From Oscarella lobularis (Eukaryota; Porifera; Homoscleromorpha; Homosclerophorida; Oscarellidae), in contig NC_089188.1 of assembly GCF_947507565.1 (NCBI RefSeq), positions 248,001-312,000 of the forward strand: a stretch of DNA of 64,000 nucleotides, given 5' to 3'. The position numbers and the translations under genes are program-made. Positions 1 to 13,847 of the stretch are shown piece after piece. Position 1 is the stretch's first letter, and each line of letters starts with the position of its first letter. A model generated the notes under the pieces. The model did no database searches and was not told the DNA's origin. It saw only the letters and a list, made by a program, of their open reading frames with translations.

Positions 1-3000
1 CCGCGAGCAAACGGCGACGAGGCGCATCTCTTTTCGAAGTGGATTCAGGGAAGTGGAAACGACTGCAGCTGCACGATGTCGTTCTGGTATCACATGTACG
101 GCGCCACGACTGGCACGCTTCGAGTTGAGATCGAGAAAATGGGCCAGCAGGGACCTCGCGCTGTAGTCTGGTTGAAGACGGGAAACCAAGGCAATCAATG
201 GATAAACGACTTCGTATGTCTCAACGCGACGTCGCTCTATCGCATCGTTTTTGTCGGCGTTCGGGGAACGAGTTTCACGGGAGATACCGCCATCGACGAC
301 ATCAAACTGAATAACTGCAAATGTCCAAGTAACTTAGGCTTCTAAATAATAATTAATATTTTATTAAATTTCTTTGTTTGTAGAGCCTTTACCGCAGCCA
401 ATCCGTAAGACTTTCTTAAGTTTAAGCGCATTGGGTTTTTTGATTTTCTTTATATAGCCGTTATGGCTACCAATTGCACATTTGGCGTTGGCTCAACCGG
501 CACTTTCTGCGATTGGAAGCAACCCATATCTCCGGACGTCTTCTGGGTGACGAAGCACGGACAATCGGTGACTCCCGACACGGGACCCGACGGCGGTTAC
601 GGCGGAACGGGTCGCTACGCTCTCGTAACGAGCTCCGGTCAGACGGGCGCGGCAATCATGATGGGCCCGTGGATCAAGTACAACGAATCGAAGAACGCTC
701 AACTGACAATAGCGTATAATATGTACGGAAAAGACATCGTTAATCTCACTGTCGGCTACGAGATGATGTTGTACGACGACACTGTGGGTCTCGTTCCGCA
801 GCCGGTCGTGCCACTGCAGACGTATCAAGGCGATCAGGGGCAGGGATGGAATGTGATGACTATTGATTTGGCGGCGGCTATTGGCGGAAAGAGTTGCGGC
901 GGGGGCATGATCATTTTCCGAATTCACATTACGGCTTTTGTCGACGGAAGCGATTTGGGCGACATCGCCATTGACAGCATCATATTTTCACCTAAGCCAG
1001 CCAGTAAGACTAAGAGAAATAGAGTAATTATGCATAATAAGACGAATCCACGCCTCTAATTAATTAATTAATTATTTAATTCTTGTTTTTAGATCCTTGC
1101 CGTGACGACCAGTTTCCCTGTCCCTTCTTCTTCGGCGGCGGTTTTAACTGTTTGACGAACGTCCGATGTAACGGACGTCGAAACTGTTTCTCGGCCGACG
1201 ACGAGGCCAATTGCCCGGAGAGTTGCACATTCGAGTCGGGATTCTGCACGTGGCGAAACGGAACGACCGACACGGAGCAGTGGACGCGACGACAGGGCCG
1301 CACGCCGTCGTTTAACACGGGCCCGTCCAGCGATCACACGACAGGAAACAGCTCAGGTGAATATTATCTACATGCGAAATTTTATTTATAACTGATTTGT
1401 TTAAATAAGGCTATTATCTTTATTTGGAAACGAGCGGATCTCGTCCGGGTGACTACGCCGAACTCTTGTCGCCGCAATTCTCTCAAACGGGCGCGCAATG
1501 TTTGATCTCCTTCTGGTATCACATGTACGGAGCGTCGATCGGCACGCTTCAAGTCGTTCTCAAGTCGTCGAGCGGACAACGCGTCCTTTGGCAGCTAGCC
1601 GGAAATCAGGGAAATGCGTGGGTACAGGCTACTGTATCGATTGGTCTTGCGAAGGGAGTCGAAGTGATGCTCCGCGGCTTCAGCTCCGTCACGTCGGGCG
1701 GCGTCACTTATACGGGCGACATAGCATTGGACGACATCGCGTTCAGTAATTGCCAAGCCTGTAAGTCCTTGCGCGCTTTTGGCTATAGAAAACGAGTCTT
1801 TTCTCAACGCAGCCAATATACCTCAGTGTCAGAGCAACGAATTTCAATGCGACGACGGTAACTGCATTCCGTACATCAATTTCTGCGACGGTCGACCTGA
1901 TTGCAATGACGTAAGCGACGAAATTTCGTGCGGTGAGCTCTTCTTCTTCTAACCTTTCTTTTTAAAACTTTACTACGAGGCAATTTGTTTTGTCTTATAG
2001 GACCCGTTCAAGGATCGTGTGACTTTGAAAACGGCTTCTGCGGATTGGTTCAAGATCCGGCGAACAATGAGAATTTCACGCGAACGTCTCGTTCTACGCC
2101 GTCGTTTGGAACAGGTCCCAATCACGATCAGTCATTCAACAGATCAGGTGACAAAGATCAATCATTTTGATGGCAAAACGAAACGCGTTTGTCTGTTTAT
2201 ATACTAGGCTACTACATTTATCTCGAAGCATCTGGCTTACCATCTGGCTATTCTAGGATTATGACTCCGACTATTTTCGGTGACAGTAATAATACTAACA
2301 GTTGTTTCGTCGGTTTTTGGTATCACATGTACGGATCTAATATTGGCAACCTCAACGTAAGAGTCGACCTTTTTTTACTAGCGCACTTCTCTGCACGAAA
2401 ATTTTTAGGTGTCTCAAACGTTTGTTGATGGCGGCTATTCGGATCGTCCTCTCTTCTCTTTGAGCGGCGATCAGGGCCAATTGTGGAAATTCGCGAAAAT
2501 TAAGCTCACCAAAATATCGGTCAGCTACAACATCATCTTTTCTGTCTATCACATGTCCGGATGGTTCGGCGATATAGCGCTGGACAACATCGTCTTCACG
2601 CCGGGATGCCATCCGAGTGAGTTTGAGTTATCCCACTTGTTTTTCTGAGGCTTTTAGTACTGTTTTCTCTTAGGGGGTCTCTGCACTGCCGCTCAGTTTC
2701 AATGCAGAAATAATCACTGCATCTACAACAGCTGGGTGTGCGACAACGACGACGATTGCGGGGACGGCAGCGACGAAGCCAACTGCGCTACCGGTGCGTT
2801 CCCATCCACGCGGAAATTCTCTTTTAATGAATAGTGATTTTCTTTCTTAGCGAAACCGCCTGTGACGGCAGCGCCACCGACGGTTCCTGGAACTTTTCCC
2901 GGTGCGTTTTAAATCGCCCTTTGTTTCTCTTGACTTTATTATTCCTTTCAGTCGGAAAGTGCACGTTTGAAGGCGGCATCTGCCCGGGATGGATGAACGT

Positions 3001-4392
3001 CAACGAAACGTCGAATCCGAATACCGACTGGAAAGTCGGCGCCGGCGACAAAAGTTCCGGTCAATTCCAGCAGACCGGACCAACGGCCGATCACACAACG
3101 GGAATAGGTTGTATGAAAAGAAACAACGGCGTTTTTAAGGCTTCTATGCGCTGTTTTTTTAGCCCCAAGTCCAATACCGTCGGGTTCAATACCGCTTACT
3201 GACTTTGAGAGTGATTTTGGTTTCTTCGCGCCTTATCCTTCCGGTGTTTCTCACTGGAAGCGCGTTTCGGGTAGCACGTCTTCGGTTGACTGCCATACAG
3301 GAAAGAATAAGGATAAAATAATTCTAACGTCTTTTAATATATCTATTTTTCTCTTTTCAGGCTATTACGCTTCTTATACTGAGTCGAGAGCTCGTCGTCC
3401 CCAAAACGGCAGCACGAGTCTTATGTCGAACACGATGACGGACAACGGCCGTTGCAGTGTCGATGTTTGCATGTTTCCTTCGGCGTTCGGCACGTCTCGA
3501 GCTAAGTTTGCAAAAGTACCGCAAAGCGGTTTTCCTGGCAAGAAGCGTCGCATGGCACCGCTTTTGAGTCGGTCGGGAGACCAAGGCAACTCGTGGAAAA
3601 CCAAAACAATTCATGCCAACCATTCGTCGGGTTCTTTTGTGGTATTATCTTAAGAGAGAGAATGTCGCGATATGTTTCTTGTGACTATTCTCTATAGTTT
3701 CTTATTGAAGCTACGAGTGACCTAGCGGTCGATGAAATACGCTTTTCAGCCGACTGCATCGGTTCTTTAGCTCCGGGTCGAATACCGTCGACTGATTTTG
3801 AAAATGAATTTGGTTTCTTTAGTCCTGATCCTACCGGTGATTTCCAGTGGACGCGCGATTCGGGCGGAACGCCGTCATTCAATACGGGTCCATCGGTTGA
3901 CTGCGATACTGGAACGAATCAAGGTGAAACTAATCAATGATTTTTATGTTCTTAGTTTTCTCTTTTCAGGCTATTATGCTTTTATCGAGACGAGCTTTCC
4001 TCGTTCGCAAGGCGACAAAGCGCGTATGATTTCCGGAACAATGAGCGAACACGGCATTTGCAGTATGATGTTCTGCATCCACATGTTCGGAGCGACGACT
4101 GGCACGCTGCGAGTTTTCACAAAGGATTTGGCGAGCGGCGTCATGACGCTGCGATGGAGTCTGTCGGGAGACCAAGGCAACCAATGGAAGAACGTAGCAG
4201 TGTATGCCAGGCAAACCTCTGGCGCTTTCGTTGTGAGATCATGAGATCATGAGAGGGAATCACGCTTTAATTTTCCTAGGGACTGTTTCTTCTCATGCAT
4301 TTAGTTTGTTATTGAAGCCGAACGCGGCAGTTCTTTTACGGGCGTCATAGCGGTAGATAACATTCGCTTTTCACCTGGCTGTGACGGAACCG
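1..4392 (+). other. MAM/LDLa exon block 1: small exons, MAM a-f, LDLa 1-3
   Basis: MAM modules lie at 1-325 (C-terminal part), 458-1003, about 1225-1760, 2010-2616, 2952-3765 and 3790-4392; LDLa modules at 1096-1220, 1823-1932 and 2683-2785. A Pro/Thr linker exon (2851-2901) precedes the fifth MAM. That MAM is decayed: the YHMYG core is replaced by MFPSAFG, and the exon ending near 3312 has no GT donor where its later duplicate (ending 3923) has one. Exons 3163-3697 and 3698-4304 are recognisably a duplicated pair. Confidence 0.85.
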
Positions 4393-7300
4393 GTAAGTCA
4401 ATCACATTAGAAAAAATTTAGCGAATTAATATATTTATTTCGTAAAAGGATATTGTCTTTATTATCCGGCGACTGACGGCTCGACGCAGGCCGGCACTCT
4501 TGCGACTCTATCGAGCAAGACGTACGGTGTCTCCGGTCCTCTTTGTCAAATTCGTGTCTTCTACAACATGCACGGAGTGAACGTCGGCACGCTCTCCATT
4601 GGCGTGACAGGATCGAACCCGCAGACCCTCGTCTCGTACGACTCCAATCGCGGCGATTCGTGGTACGAATCGGTCAGCTACATCGGCTCTCGATCCAACT
4701 TCGAAGTGACGATCAACGTGCGACACGCCGGCGGCGCTCTCGGCAACATCGCCATCGACGACGTTGAATATCTCAACTGCAATCCTCGTCAAAAGGGATC
4801 CAGTCGACAATGTCCCAAAGATCAAGTACCGTGCACGATATCGCTCGAATGCGTTGCCATCGAGAATCTGTGCAACTACGATAAAGACTGTCTCGACGGC
4901 TCGGACGAAGATCCCGCTCTCTGCGCCGGCTATCCGGCACGATGCGACTGGGAAAACGGCTTCTGTCTCGGCTACAGCCAAGCCCGAAACGACGACTTCG
5001 ACTGGTTGATCAATAGCGGCTCGACGTCGTCGGTGAACACGGGACCCCAATTCGATCACACGACCGGCACGAAAATCGGTCACTATCTCTACATCGAAAC
5101 GTCGAGTCCGCGCATCGCGAACGATTACGCCGATCTGTTCAGTTCTCTTCTCGCTCCGCCGCCTCATCCGCCCGGTAATCTTCTCACCTGCTCCGTTCGC
5201 TATTGCTATCACATGTACGGTCAATCGGTCGGCGAGTTGTCCGTCTGGTTCATGGGACCCGACGGGCCGACGAAGCTTTGGGAGCAGCATGGTGATCAAG
5301 GCAATCGTTGGTACTGTCGAAGTGACGATCTCTCCAAGTACATCGCCAATGTTAACTATAAAATCAGATGGCGAGGTCGAACGGGAGACTTTCAGTCGCC
5401 GGTTTTCTACGGTGATATCGCGATTGACGACATTAGTTTTAGTTCGGGATGCGGCGGCATTGCTCCGACTCCGCCGCCGCCGCCCGCCTACTGTATGGAC
5501 TGCACGTTCGAAACGGGATTCTGCAACTGGCACGACAACGTCACGTCCAATTGGCCGTGGGTGCTCGATCAAGGCGGAACGCCGAGTTTCAACACGGGTC
5601 CCGGCGTCGATCACACGTACGGAAATGCGTCCGGATCGTACATCTATTTCGAAACGGCGTCGCCGGCGTTGGCCGGCGATCGCGCCGTTCTCGATAGCGA
5701 TCTTCTTACGTATGACCCCAAACGGAGTTGCCAGCTCGACTTTGCTTATCACATGTACGGAAATTCTATCGGGGACTTGAACGTTTATGTTCGACCGCTC
5801 GGCAAGTCGGCGACCAAAGCCTGGAGCAAGTCCGGAAATCAAGGAAATCTGTGGCACGTGGACAATATTAAACCGAGCCTCTATTTGAAAGGCGCAAATA
5901 AGTACAGAATCGAATTCGAAGCCGTTCGCGGATCCAGTTTTACTGGTGATATCGCTCTCGATGACATCTTATGTCGAGCGTGTGGTACGTCTTATATATA
6001 TATATGTCTAATTGCCACGTGATTATTTTTATTTATTCTCTTAGCTTGTCCCGCTGGCGAATTTCTCTGCGCCAATGGAAACCAGTGCGTTAAGCAGGAA
6101 CAGGTGTGCAACTTTGTCAACGACTGCCCCTTGGGCAGCGACGAGTCAAATTGCTGTAAGGTTCCTATAACACTTATTTTTATTGAATTATTGATTATTT
6201 ATTTTAGGCACGTGTAACTACGAAACGGGATTGTGCGGTTGGTCGAGCGGCGTTGGCACTTCGTCGTGGATTCGCGCTTCCGGTCGCGCTCGTCCCTCGG
6301 GCGACGCCACGTACGGAAACTCGTCCGGCCAGTACATGTTTCTCAACATCATCAGCCGCTCTTTGCGCGGCACCGGCTCGCTGATGACAATCAAATTCCG
6401 TCAGACCGGCAGTAGATGCGAGCTCTGTTTCGCCTACTACGTTTTCGCTCAATCCGGAACGGGAGCCACGTTGGAACTCGTGGTGCGCGGCCGGAAGCCG
6501 ACCGCCGAACGCCTTTGGCGTTTTGTCGGTACCACGGCGTCGGGAGCATGGCAGAGAGTGTGCGTGCGCGTCGGCGGCATAGCGACGCAATTCACGCTAT
6601 CCTTTGAAGCCACCTATTCAAGGGGCTCCTCCGTCACGCCTACGATTGCAATTGACGACGTCAGATGCGAGAACTGTTCGCGTCCGATTAAGGCGTGTCG
6701 CGCCGACGAGTTCCAGTGCTTCGACGGCCACTGCATATCGCAATCGCAACGGTGCGACTTCTCCGACGATTGCGGCGACGGAACGGACGAGGCCTCGTGT
6801 CCCCCCCAGCAAGGCAATTGCAATTTTGGAATTCCGTGCGATTGGAAGAACGTCGTCGGCAGCGACGACTTTAATTGGACCGTCGCGACGTCGACGCCTT
6901 CGACGAGCACCGGTCCCGTATTCGATAACACCTATAAAAACGCGACGGGACATTTTCTCTACATTGAAACGTCGTCACCTCGTCAAAACGGCGACACCGC
7001 TCAATATCAAAGTCCCACATTCTCGCCGACACCGCTCAATACTCAATGCGAAATGCGCTTCGCTTATAACATGTACGGCGCCGATATCACGTGGCTACGC
7101 GTTTACATTTATGACGTCACGACAAGCACGACGACGCTGCTCTGGTCTCGTACCGGCAATCAGGGTCACGAGTGGCAGCAGGCAGTGATTCCCCTCCAAA
7201 GCTCAACGTCCTATTATATCTACTTTGAAGCGGCGCGTGGACGCAGTTTCAACGGCAATACGGCTATTGACGATATTTCGTTTTTCGGATGCGGCGGCGC

Positions 7301-10300
7301 TTTGCCACCCGATTTCAATCAGACCGTGTGCTGGGTCTTTCAGAGTAAGTGCAATTCGGGCGAATGCATATACAATGACTGGTTCTGCGACGGAATATAC
7401 GATTGCGCCGACGGTTCCGACGAACTGAATTGTCCCACGGCTGGACCCACGCCCACGCCCTATCCCGTCGTACCGGGATCGTATCTACCCGATCAAACGT
7501 GCACTTTCGAAACGGATTTGTGCAAGTGGTCCAACGACCAAAACGATGATCTGGAATGGTCGCGTGACAGCGGCGGCACGCCGTCGCTCGATACGGGACC
7601 GAGTGTCGATCACACGCTCGGAACGTCGAGAGGATTTTATATCTTTATTGAAACGAGCGTTCCCGCCGCTAGTGGCGATATTGCCAATTTGTATAGTCCT
7701 TACTTCCAAGTCGCCGGCGAAGCGTGCGCCGTCTCGTTTGCCTATCACATGTACGGAGTGGCGATTGGGACTCTGCAAGTCGTCGTTCAGCCGAAAGATT
7801 CGAGTATGAGCGAGAAAGTCGTCTGGACGATGAGTGGCGATCAAGGAGATCAATGGTTCGTTGCCAACACGACCCTCGGCGGTTTTATTACGAACGAGTC
7901 GCGAATCGTTTTCCGTGCGACGCACGGATCGGGATTTTTTGGCTGGGAGGGTGACATTGCTTTGGATGACATCAAAATCATGAATTGCGACCCAAGTGAG
8001 TAAAAACATCAATAAATCAATAAGTCAATAAATGCGTTTTTTCTGTGTGAAGGGATTCGACTTCCGCCTTGCCCGAAGAACCAGTACACGTGCACGTCGT
8101 CTCGATCGTGCATCGACTTTGACAAACTTTGCGATTTCAATTCCGACTGTCCGAACGGCGAAGACGAAAATCCGGCCTATTGCTGTACGAGAGTCGAAAT
8201 CATTGAAGAGATTATTATTCTAGATCCTCTCCTTTTTAGCTATTACTCCGGGTCGATGCGATTTCGAGGGCTGCACTGGAAGCTGCCCGTGGTACAACGT
8301 CCAAGACGGTTCTGACGATTTCGACTGGTTCGGCGCTAAGGGATCGACGATTTCATTCAACACTGGACCATCAGTCGATCACACGACCAGCACAGCAAAC
8401 GGTAATAATATTATTTAAAATTGGGACTTTCACTTGAATGATTTTCGTCGTCTCTCAAGGCCGATACCTCTACACGGAGACGTCTTTCCCCCGTCAGGAG
8501 AACGAAACGGCGGCGCTTATGAGCGGGATTTTCCAGTCGCCGGTTCGGGATCAGCAGTGCCGACTTCACTTTTACTATCACATGCAAGGCGCGACGATTG
8601 GGACTCTGAACGTTTGGTACGCTCCAGTGAGAGGCGCGGTGTCTCTGCTCTTCACCCGATCAGGAGCTCAACCGAGCGGATGGCTCCGTGGAGAATCGGA
8701 CTATATCCCAACGGGAAGCTCGTTCCAAGTACGTCGATTTCATTGCACGCGTTGTAGACGAATCTATATTGCTTTTAGATTAAATTTGAAGGCGTTGCTG
8801 GCTCTAGTTTCACTGGCGACATCGCTATCGACGACGTCACGTTTTCGGAAGGATGTTCTCAGCTCGACGTCAATCAACCAGCTCCCCAAGGTAAAATTCT
8901 GTGAGATTTTTTAGTTAAAGAATGTCATTTATTTATCTCGTTTTAGCTATTGATTGCGCCGCTTGCGATTTCGAGGCCCCCGGCATCTGCGGCTGGTACC
9001 ACGACTGGTGCAGCAGCACGTACATGATCAATAACTACGGCATCTCGTCCGGTCTCCCGACTGGCCCCATCGTCGATCACACGCTCAAAAACGACAGCGG
9101 TCAATACATTCACATTGTCAGCGCCAATCATCCGAACGGCGGCACGGATATGCTTCTTAGCCCTATGATGAAGCGTTCCGTAGCCAACGATCAGGTCTGC
9201 TTCTGGTATCACATGTTCGGCACGCACGTCGGTCGTCTGGAGGTGCACTCAGTCTGCATGGACGACGGTTCCGACACGCTTCTGTGGAACGTCGCCGGTA
9301 GTCAGGGACGCGAGTGGAACTACGGATGCGTCAATCTGTTGCAGACGTGCAACGGTCGAGCGGGAGCGATTTTCATGGTCAAATTCGTCATCGTGCACAA
9401 CGGGGGACCGGAGGGAGACATCGCTCTGGATGACATCTCCTGCGGACCCATTCCAATCACAAGTAAGATTTTTTATGGATATGGATTTTTCAATTTAATT
9501 GATTATTGATTTTTAGCACCTGCGTCGTGTTCGAACAGTCCGGGTCTATTCCGATGCAACAACGGTGCGTGCATCAACTCCGGCAGCGTGTGCGACTTCA
9601 ACGACGATTGCGGCGACTTTTCCGACGAGGTCATGTGCAGTCGCAACTGCACGTTCGAAGTCGACTTCTGCAACTGGCAAAACGAGCAGTATTTCGACTG
9701 GCACGACTGGCTGCGCAATCGCGGACCGACGCCCAATAACAACACGGGACCCTCAGTCGATCACACCCTCGGCACCGACAAAGGCTGGTACATCTACGCC
9801 GACTCGCTCGACGGCACCTTCTACGGAGCTGACGTGTGGCTCGTATCGAAGCCCATAGCGCGTACGGGTCCAAACTGCAAGATATCTTTCTGGTATCACA
9901 TGTACGGCGACGATGGCCCGTCGGTCGGAATGCTCGGCGTCGTTCTCAAATTCGGCACGCGTTTCGTGAACCTGTGGAGCCAGCACGACAACCAAGGCGA
10001 CCAGTGGTACTACGCTGAAGTGATGATCGGCAAGCGAAACAATTTCGAACTCGTTTTCTTCGGCGAAAACGGCTACACGGCGCCGGGCGACTCGCCGACG
10101 TCGGATATGGCTCTCGACGACATCGCCTTCTCGAATTGCGAAGCGCTGCCCATCTATCGATGCCTGCGAAACGAATTCACGTGCGACAACTACGAATGCA
10201 TCGCGTCGAATCTGCGCTGCGACTACGAAGACGATTGCGGCGACGGCAGCGACGAGAAACGTTGTCCGATCGTCGTCGGCAATTGCAATTTTGAAAAGGA

Positions 10301-13300
10301 CCAATGCGCTTGGGAGAACGTTCGAACGGACGATTTCGATTGGTCGAGAATGCAGTGGTTTTCGCTCACTCACAAAACGGGACCCAATTACGATCACACG
10401 ATTGGAAATGCGAGCGGATGGTACATGTATATCGAGACGTCGGCGCCGCGAACGCCCGGCGAAACAGCCGTGTTTTCGAGCAAAAACGTTTATCCAGCGA
10501 CGACGAATAATCAATGCCGATTGAGATTCTGGTATCACATGTGGGGAAATACGGTTGCGAATATGACCGTGCGATTGGTCGCTCAAAACCAAGCGAAAAC
10601 GGCCTACGACGTTTGGTATGAAGAGGGTGACCATGGCAACGTGTGGTTGCGCGCCGAGATCGTCGTATCGATCCCGTACGACTATAAAATCACGTTCGTT
10701 GGCGTGCGCGGTTCGTCGTTCCTCGGCGATATCGCTATTGACGATATATCGTTAACGCCGGCATGCGCGAGCGGATCGACGGCAACGCCGGGACCCACGT
10801 CGAAGGCGTGTCTCGCCGGCGAATTCTCGTGCTCGAACGGAAATTGCGTGCCGGCTGGATGGCGTTGCGACGGCGCCGACGACTGTCGCGACGGAAGCGA
10901 CGAGAAGAATTGTCCGACGATTGCGCCGAGCCCGTGTTCGTGCGACTTCCAGGCACCGTGTTCGTACGTGAACAGTCAATACGATTCGGGACTAGATTGG
11001 CAAGTGGGACGCGGCGCTACGGTGAACCCGGGAACTGGGCCTTCTTTCGATAACACGTACAAGAACGCTCTCGGCGGTTACATCTTCGTCGACGGTTCGA
11101 AAGCTCGTCCCTACGATCGTACCGTACTCGAAGGACCGTATACGACGAGCGTCTATCCGGCCACGTGTCAAATCACGTTTTTCTATCACATGTACGACAA
11201 GGCGGGTAAATCGTCCATGACTCTTTCTCTCTATACGTACGGTGTGAAATACGGCCTCAAAAAGACGTCGTTCTCCGTAACGGGATCGCAGGGAACGAGT
11301 TGGCATCCGGCGACGGTCGACTTGCGCGTTACGGAGAAATTCCGCGTGCATTTTGTCGTCGAATACGGTGCCGCCGCCGGAGGCGACGTCGCTCTCGACG
11401 ACATCAGTTGTCACTTGTGCTCGTTCGATCCGGCAGTGAAGGACCAAACGTACGGATATGGCGCTCTGGCGACCGGATGTTCGGACGGACGACGCGAGGG
11501 TCTTTTCACGAGTATCAACTCGGCTGTGTGTCGAGGTCAGTGGGCCGGACAACAGAGTCTTCGTGCGGTTCGTTCGTCGGGAAATCCGTCGTGCGGAAAC
11601 AATATGAATAAGCAGTGCACTAGTCCCGGCGATTTGTGCGCTTCTGGGTGGCACGTGTGCGGCTCAACGGCGAAAAGCGACGATTTCACGGTGAAAATGA
11701 GCGGAGCCGATTGCAATAAGAACTACGGTAATTATCCGGCGGCTATGAACTATTGCCCGTCGGGACCGTGCCCAGCTTCGTATACAAACAAAGACTACGG
11801 CTGTACTTCTGGTTTGGGCGCATGCGATTCGCCCGTTTGCTGCGGTATCGGATGCCAATCCGATTCTCTCTGCACCAGCAGCGTTTTCTCCAAATCGACA
11901 ATGTTTACGTCAATTGCGGCAGGATCTGGGTGCAATTCTATCACTGGCTACGTTGCTGGTGGCGTCGTTTGCTGTAGTAACTTCTTAGGCACGCCCGCGC
12001 CGCCTACGACGCCGACGACTCCGCCCTGTCCGACGCCGGCAGCGTCTCACACTCTCGATTGCGATTTCGAGAACAAGGATCTGTGCCAGTGGAGAGGCGT
12101 CAGCGGCAACGAACTCGATTTTCTCATCGATTCCGCCGGCACCCCAAGTTTCAACACGGGTCCGAGCGTCGATCACACGAAGGGAACTGCGTTGGGAACG
12201 TACGTTTATATCGAGACGTCGTTTCCGTCGTCGTTGGGCGACAAAGCTCAAATGCGATTGCCGCTTCTCGATCCGTCCGATTCGTGCTGCTCGCTCACCT
12301 TCTGGTATCACATGTTCGGCGCGACGATCGGTTCTCTGAGCGTCTATCTCGAAACGGGCGGCAAATCGACGCAGATTTGGACGAGACAACGCGCCCAGGG
12401 CAATCGATGGGTCCAAGGCACCGTTCCTCTTATCAGTTCCACGCCGTATACGATTCGCTTTGATGCGGTCGCTGGGACGAGTTTCACCGGCGATATCGCT
12501 CTCGACGACATCAAATTCGTCGGCTGTCCGCCTGGCCCGACGCCGCCGCCGCCGCCGACGTATCCGCCGGGCGTTGGCGTGGGCGACTGTAATTTTGAGA
12601 GTTGCGTTGGTGATTTGTCGCCGTGCTGCTGGAAGAATATCGCGCAGGGCGATAATTTCGATTGGATACGAGGCAAGGGGATCACTCCTTCGGTGACGAC
12701 GGGACCGTCGAGCGATCACACGTATGGGAACTATTCCGGACATTATATGTACATCGAAGCGTCGGATCAGCGTCTGTTTTCGTTTGATAACGCGAAATTG
12801 GTGAGTCGAAAGATGAAGGGTGTTCCCAAGCCCGGACTTTGTTCGTTGACAATTTGGTATCATATGAGTGGAAGCAACGTCGGTCGATTGACAATTTTGA
12901 AGGAGCCGGACAGCGTCTTTTCGTTCAGCTATCCAACGCTGTGGACGGCGAGTGGAGATCAGGGCAGCAGGTGGAAGAATATCACCGTCGATCTTTACAC
13001 CTCCGCTTATTCGAGTAGCGATTTTCAACTGTCGGTTCGTGCCGATCAGATTACGTCTCGATCAAGCGATATTGCCGTTGACGATTTAATGTTTTCCGAC
13101 GGTTGCAACGCCTATTTTATGGACACGAAGCCGTGCTATAATCTCGACGTTTGTCATCCGGTTACAAACGAAACGATGTCGCCAACTCTTGGCAAGAAAA
13201 TAGAAACCCCAGTTGTGTTTCTTCTTTCTAATGTTCTTTCTTATAGGTCCGGTTACAGGTGATTTTGGGGGCTCGCCGTCGTCGAAGCCTACGGAATCAG

Positions 13301-13847
13301 CAAGTGGCAGTCATCACGGTATTTCTTAGAGTCAGTAATAATATCATTATTTTATTTTTTAATTAATGTAGCTGGTATGTATGCTGCTATTGCAGTGAGT
13401 ATAGGCGTTGTGGGCATCATTGTTGTCGCTGTTATTATCTATCTTATTGCGTCGAAGAAGTAAGTCGTCGATTCTCTCGCAATATTTTTGTTGGTAACTC
13501 TGAGGCGTTTTTATAGGTATCAGACTCAGGAGAACGTCGCCTCCGGTGTGAGCCGACCTCGAAGCGGAATGTTGTCCGAAGCCGCTTCGGGTATTGGTAA
13601 TCCAGTCTACAACATGTACGGCGCTGAGGACGGCGGAACGGACGGCATGGACAACATCGACGTCGACGTTAGTCTCGTCTTAGACAAATAGAAATTAAAA
13701 TGTGAATCTTCTTCATTTTCATAGGTTGACATGTCGGATATGTTTTCGCCGGGTGAAGCGACCTTGCCCAAGTTCCACGGCACTCTAGGCAAGGAGGCTC
13801 AGGCCAATCCTCTATACGCGGATCCGTATGCGCAAATGGATCAGTGA
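1..13847 (+). CDS. Giant MAM/LDL-receptor-A transmembrane protein (5' end outside the window)
   Basis: Exons traced by GT-AG borders and open frame: 1-328, 384-404, 458-1003, 1093-1356, 1410-1760, 1813-1932, 2001-2147, 2208-2356, 2409-2616, 2674-2793, 2851-2901, 2952-3107, 3163-about 3312, 3361-3641, 3698-3923, 3970-4232, 4305-4392, 4449-5984, 6045-6155, 6208-7995, 8053-8184, 8240-8401, 8460-8728, 8779-8890, 8947-9462, 9517-13191, 13247-13318, 13372-13459, 13517-13667, 13725-13847. MAM modules are seen from repeated [12 protein letters not shown] and GDIALDDI motifs; LDLa modules from CDxxxDCxDGSDE motifs. Most domain borders are phase 1, which suits module shuffling. The order (MAM and LDLa alternating, one span at the C-terminus) resembles vertebrate MALRD1, an endocytic-type receptor, but orthology is not claimed. 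It is presumably a type I cell-surface protein; the ligand is unknown. The frame is open from base 1, so the gene starts upstream. Confidence 0.9.
4449..9462 (+). other. MAM/LDLa exon block 2: MAM g-n, LDLa 4-8
   Basis: The 4449-5984 exon opens inside a MAM whose N-terminal half (the CDFExxxCxW part) is absent, giving a half MAM at 4449-4785. It is followed by LDLa (4815-4925), MAM (4935-5455), a Pro-rich linker and MAM (5500-5984). Next come LDLa 6045-6155; the long 6208-7995 exon with MAM-LDLa-MAM-LDLa-MAM; LDLa 8053-8184; MAM 8240-8890 split over three exons; and MAM 8947-9462. LDLa calcium-binding acidic residues ([16 protein letters not shown]) are intact in most copies. Confidence 0.85.
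9517..13191 (+). other. MAM/LDLa 3.7-kb exon: LDLa 9-11, MAM o-s and a Cys-rich module
   Basis: One uninterrupted exon encodes LDLa (9525-9640), MAM (9645-10140), LDLa (10155-10270), MAM (10280-10770), LDLa (10805-10910), MAM (10930-11415), a Cys-rich module (about 11420-11990), MAM (12055-12530), a Pro-rich linker and MAM (12585-13115). The Cys-rich module has a CASGWHVC motif and over 20 cysteines and belongs to no family I can name. The exon ends with the rare donor GCAAGA at 13192. This reading is supported because it keeps phase 1 and joins the transmembrane exon; without it the frame stops at 13262. Confidence 0.85.
13247..13847 (+). other. C-terminal stalk, membrane span and NPxY tail of the MAM/LDLa protein
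   Basis: Exon 13247-13318 is a Gly/Ser/Pro stalk. Exon 13372-13459 holds one hydrophobic span ([15 protein letters not shown]...) ending in basic residues. Exons 13517-13667 and 13725-13847 form the cytoplasmic tail with NPVY and NPLY motifs, the class recognised by PTB-domain endocytic and signalling adaptors. The last intron (13668-13724) would, if retained, replace the NPLY-containing end with the short tail SLVLDK and a stop. Confidence 0.85.

Noticed and set aside
4508-5857. Long minus-strand frame opposite the MAM exon
   Set aside because: Arg/Val-rich shadow of the codon-biased MAM/LDLa exon; no domain signal.
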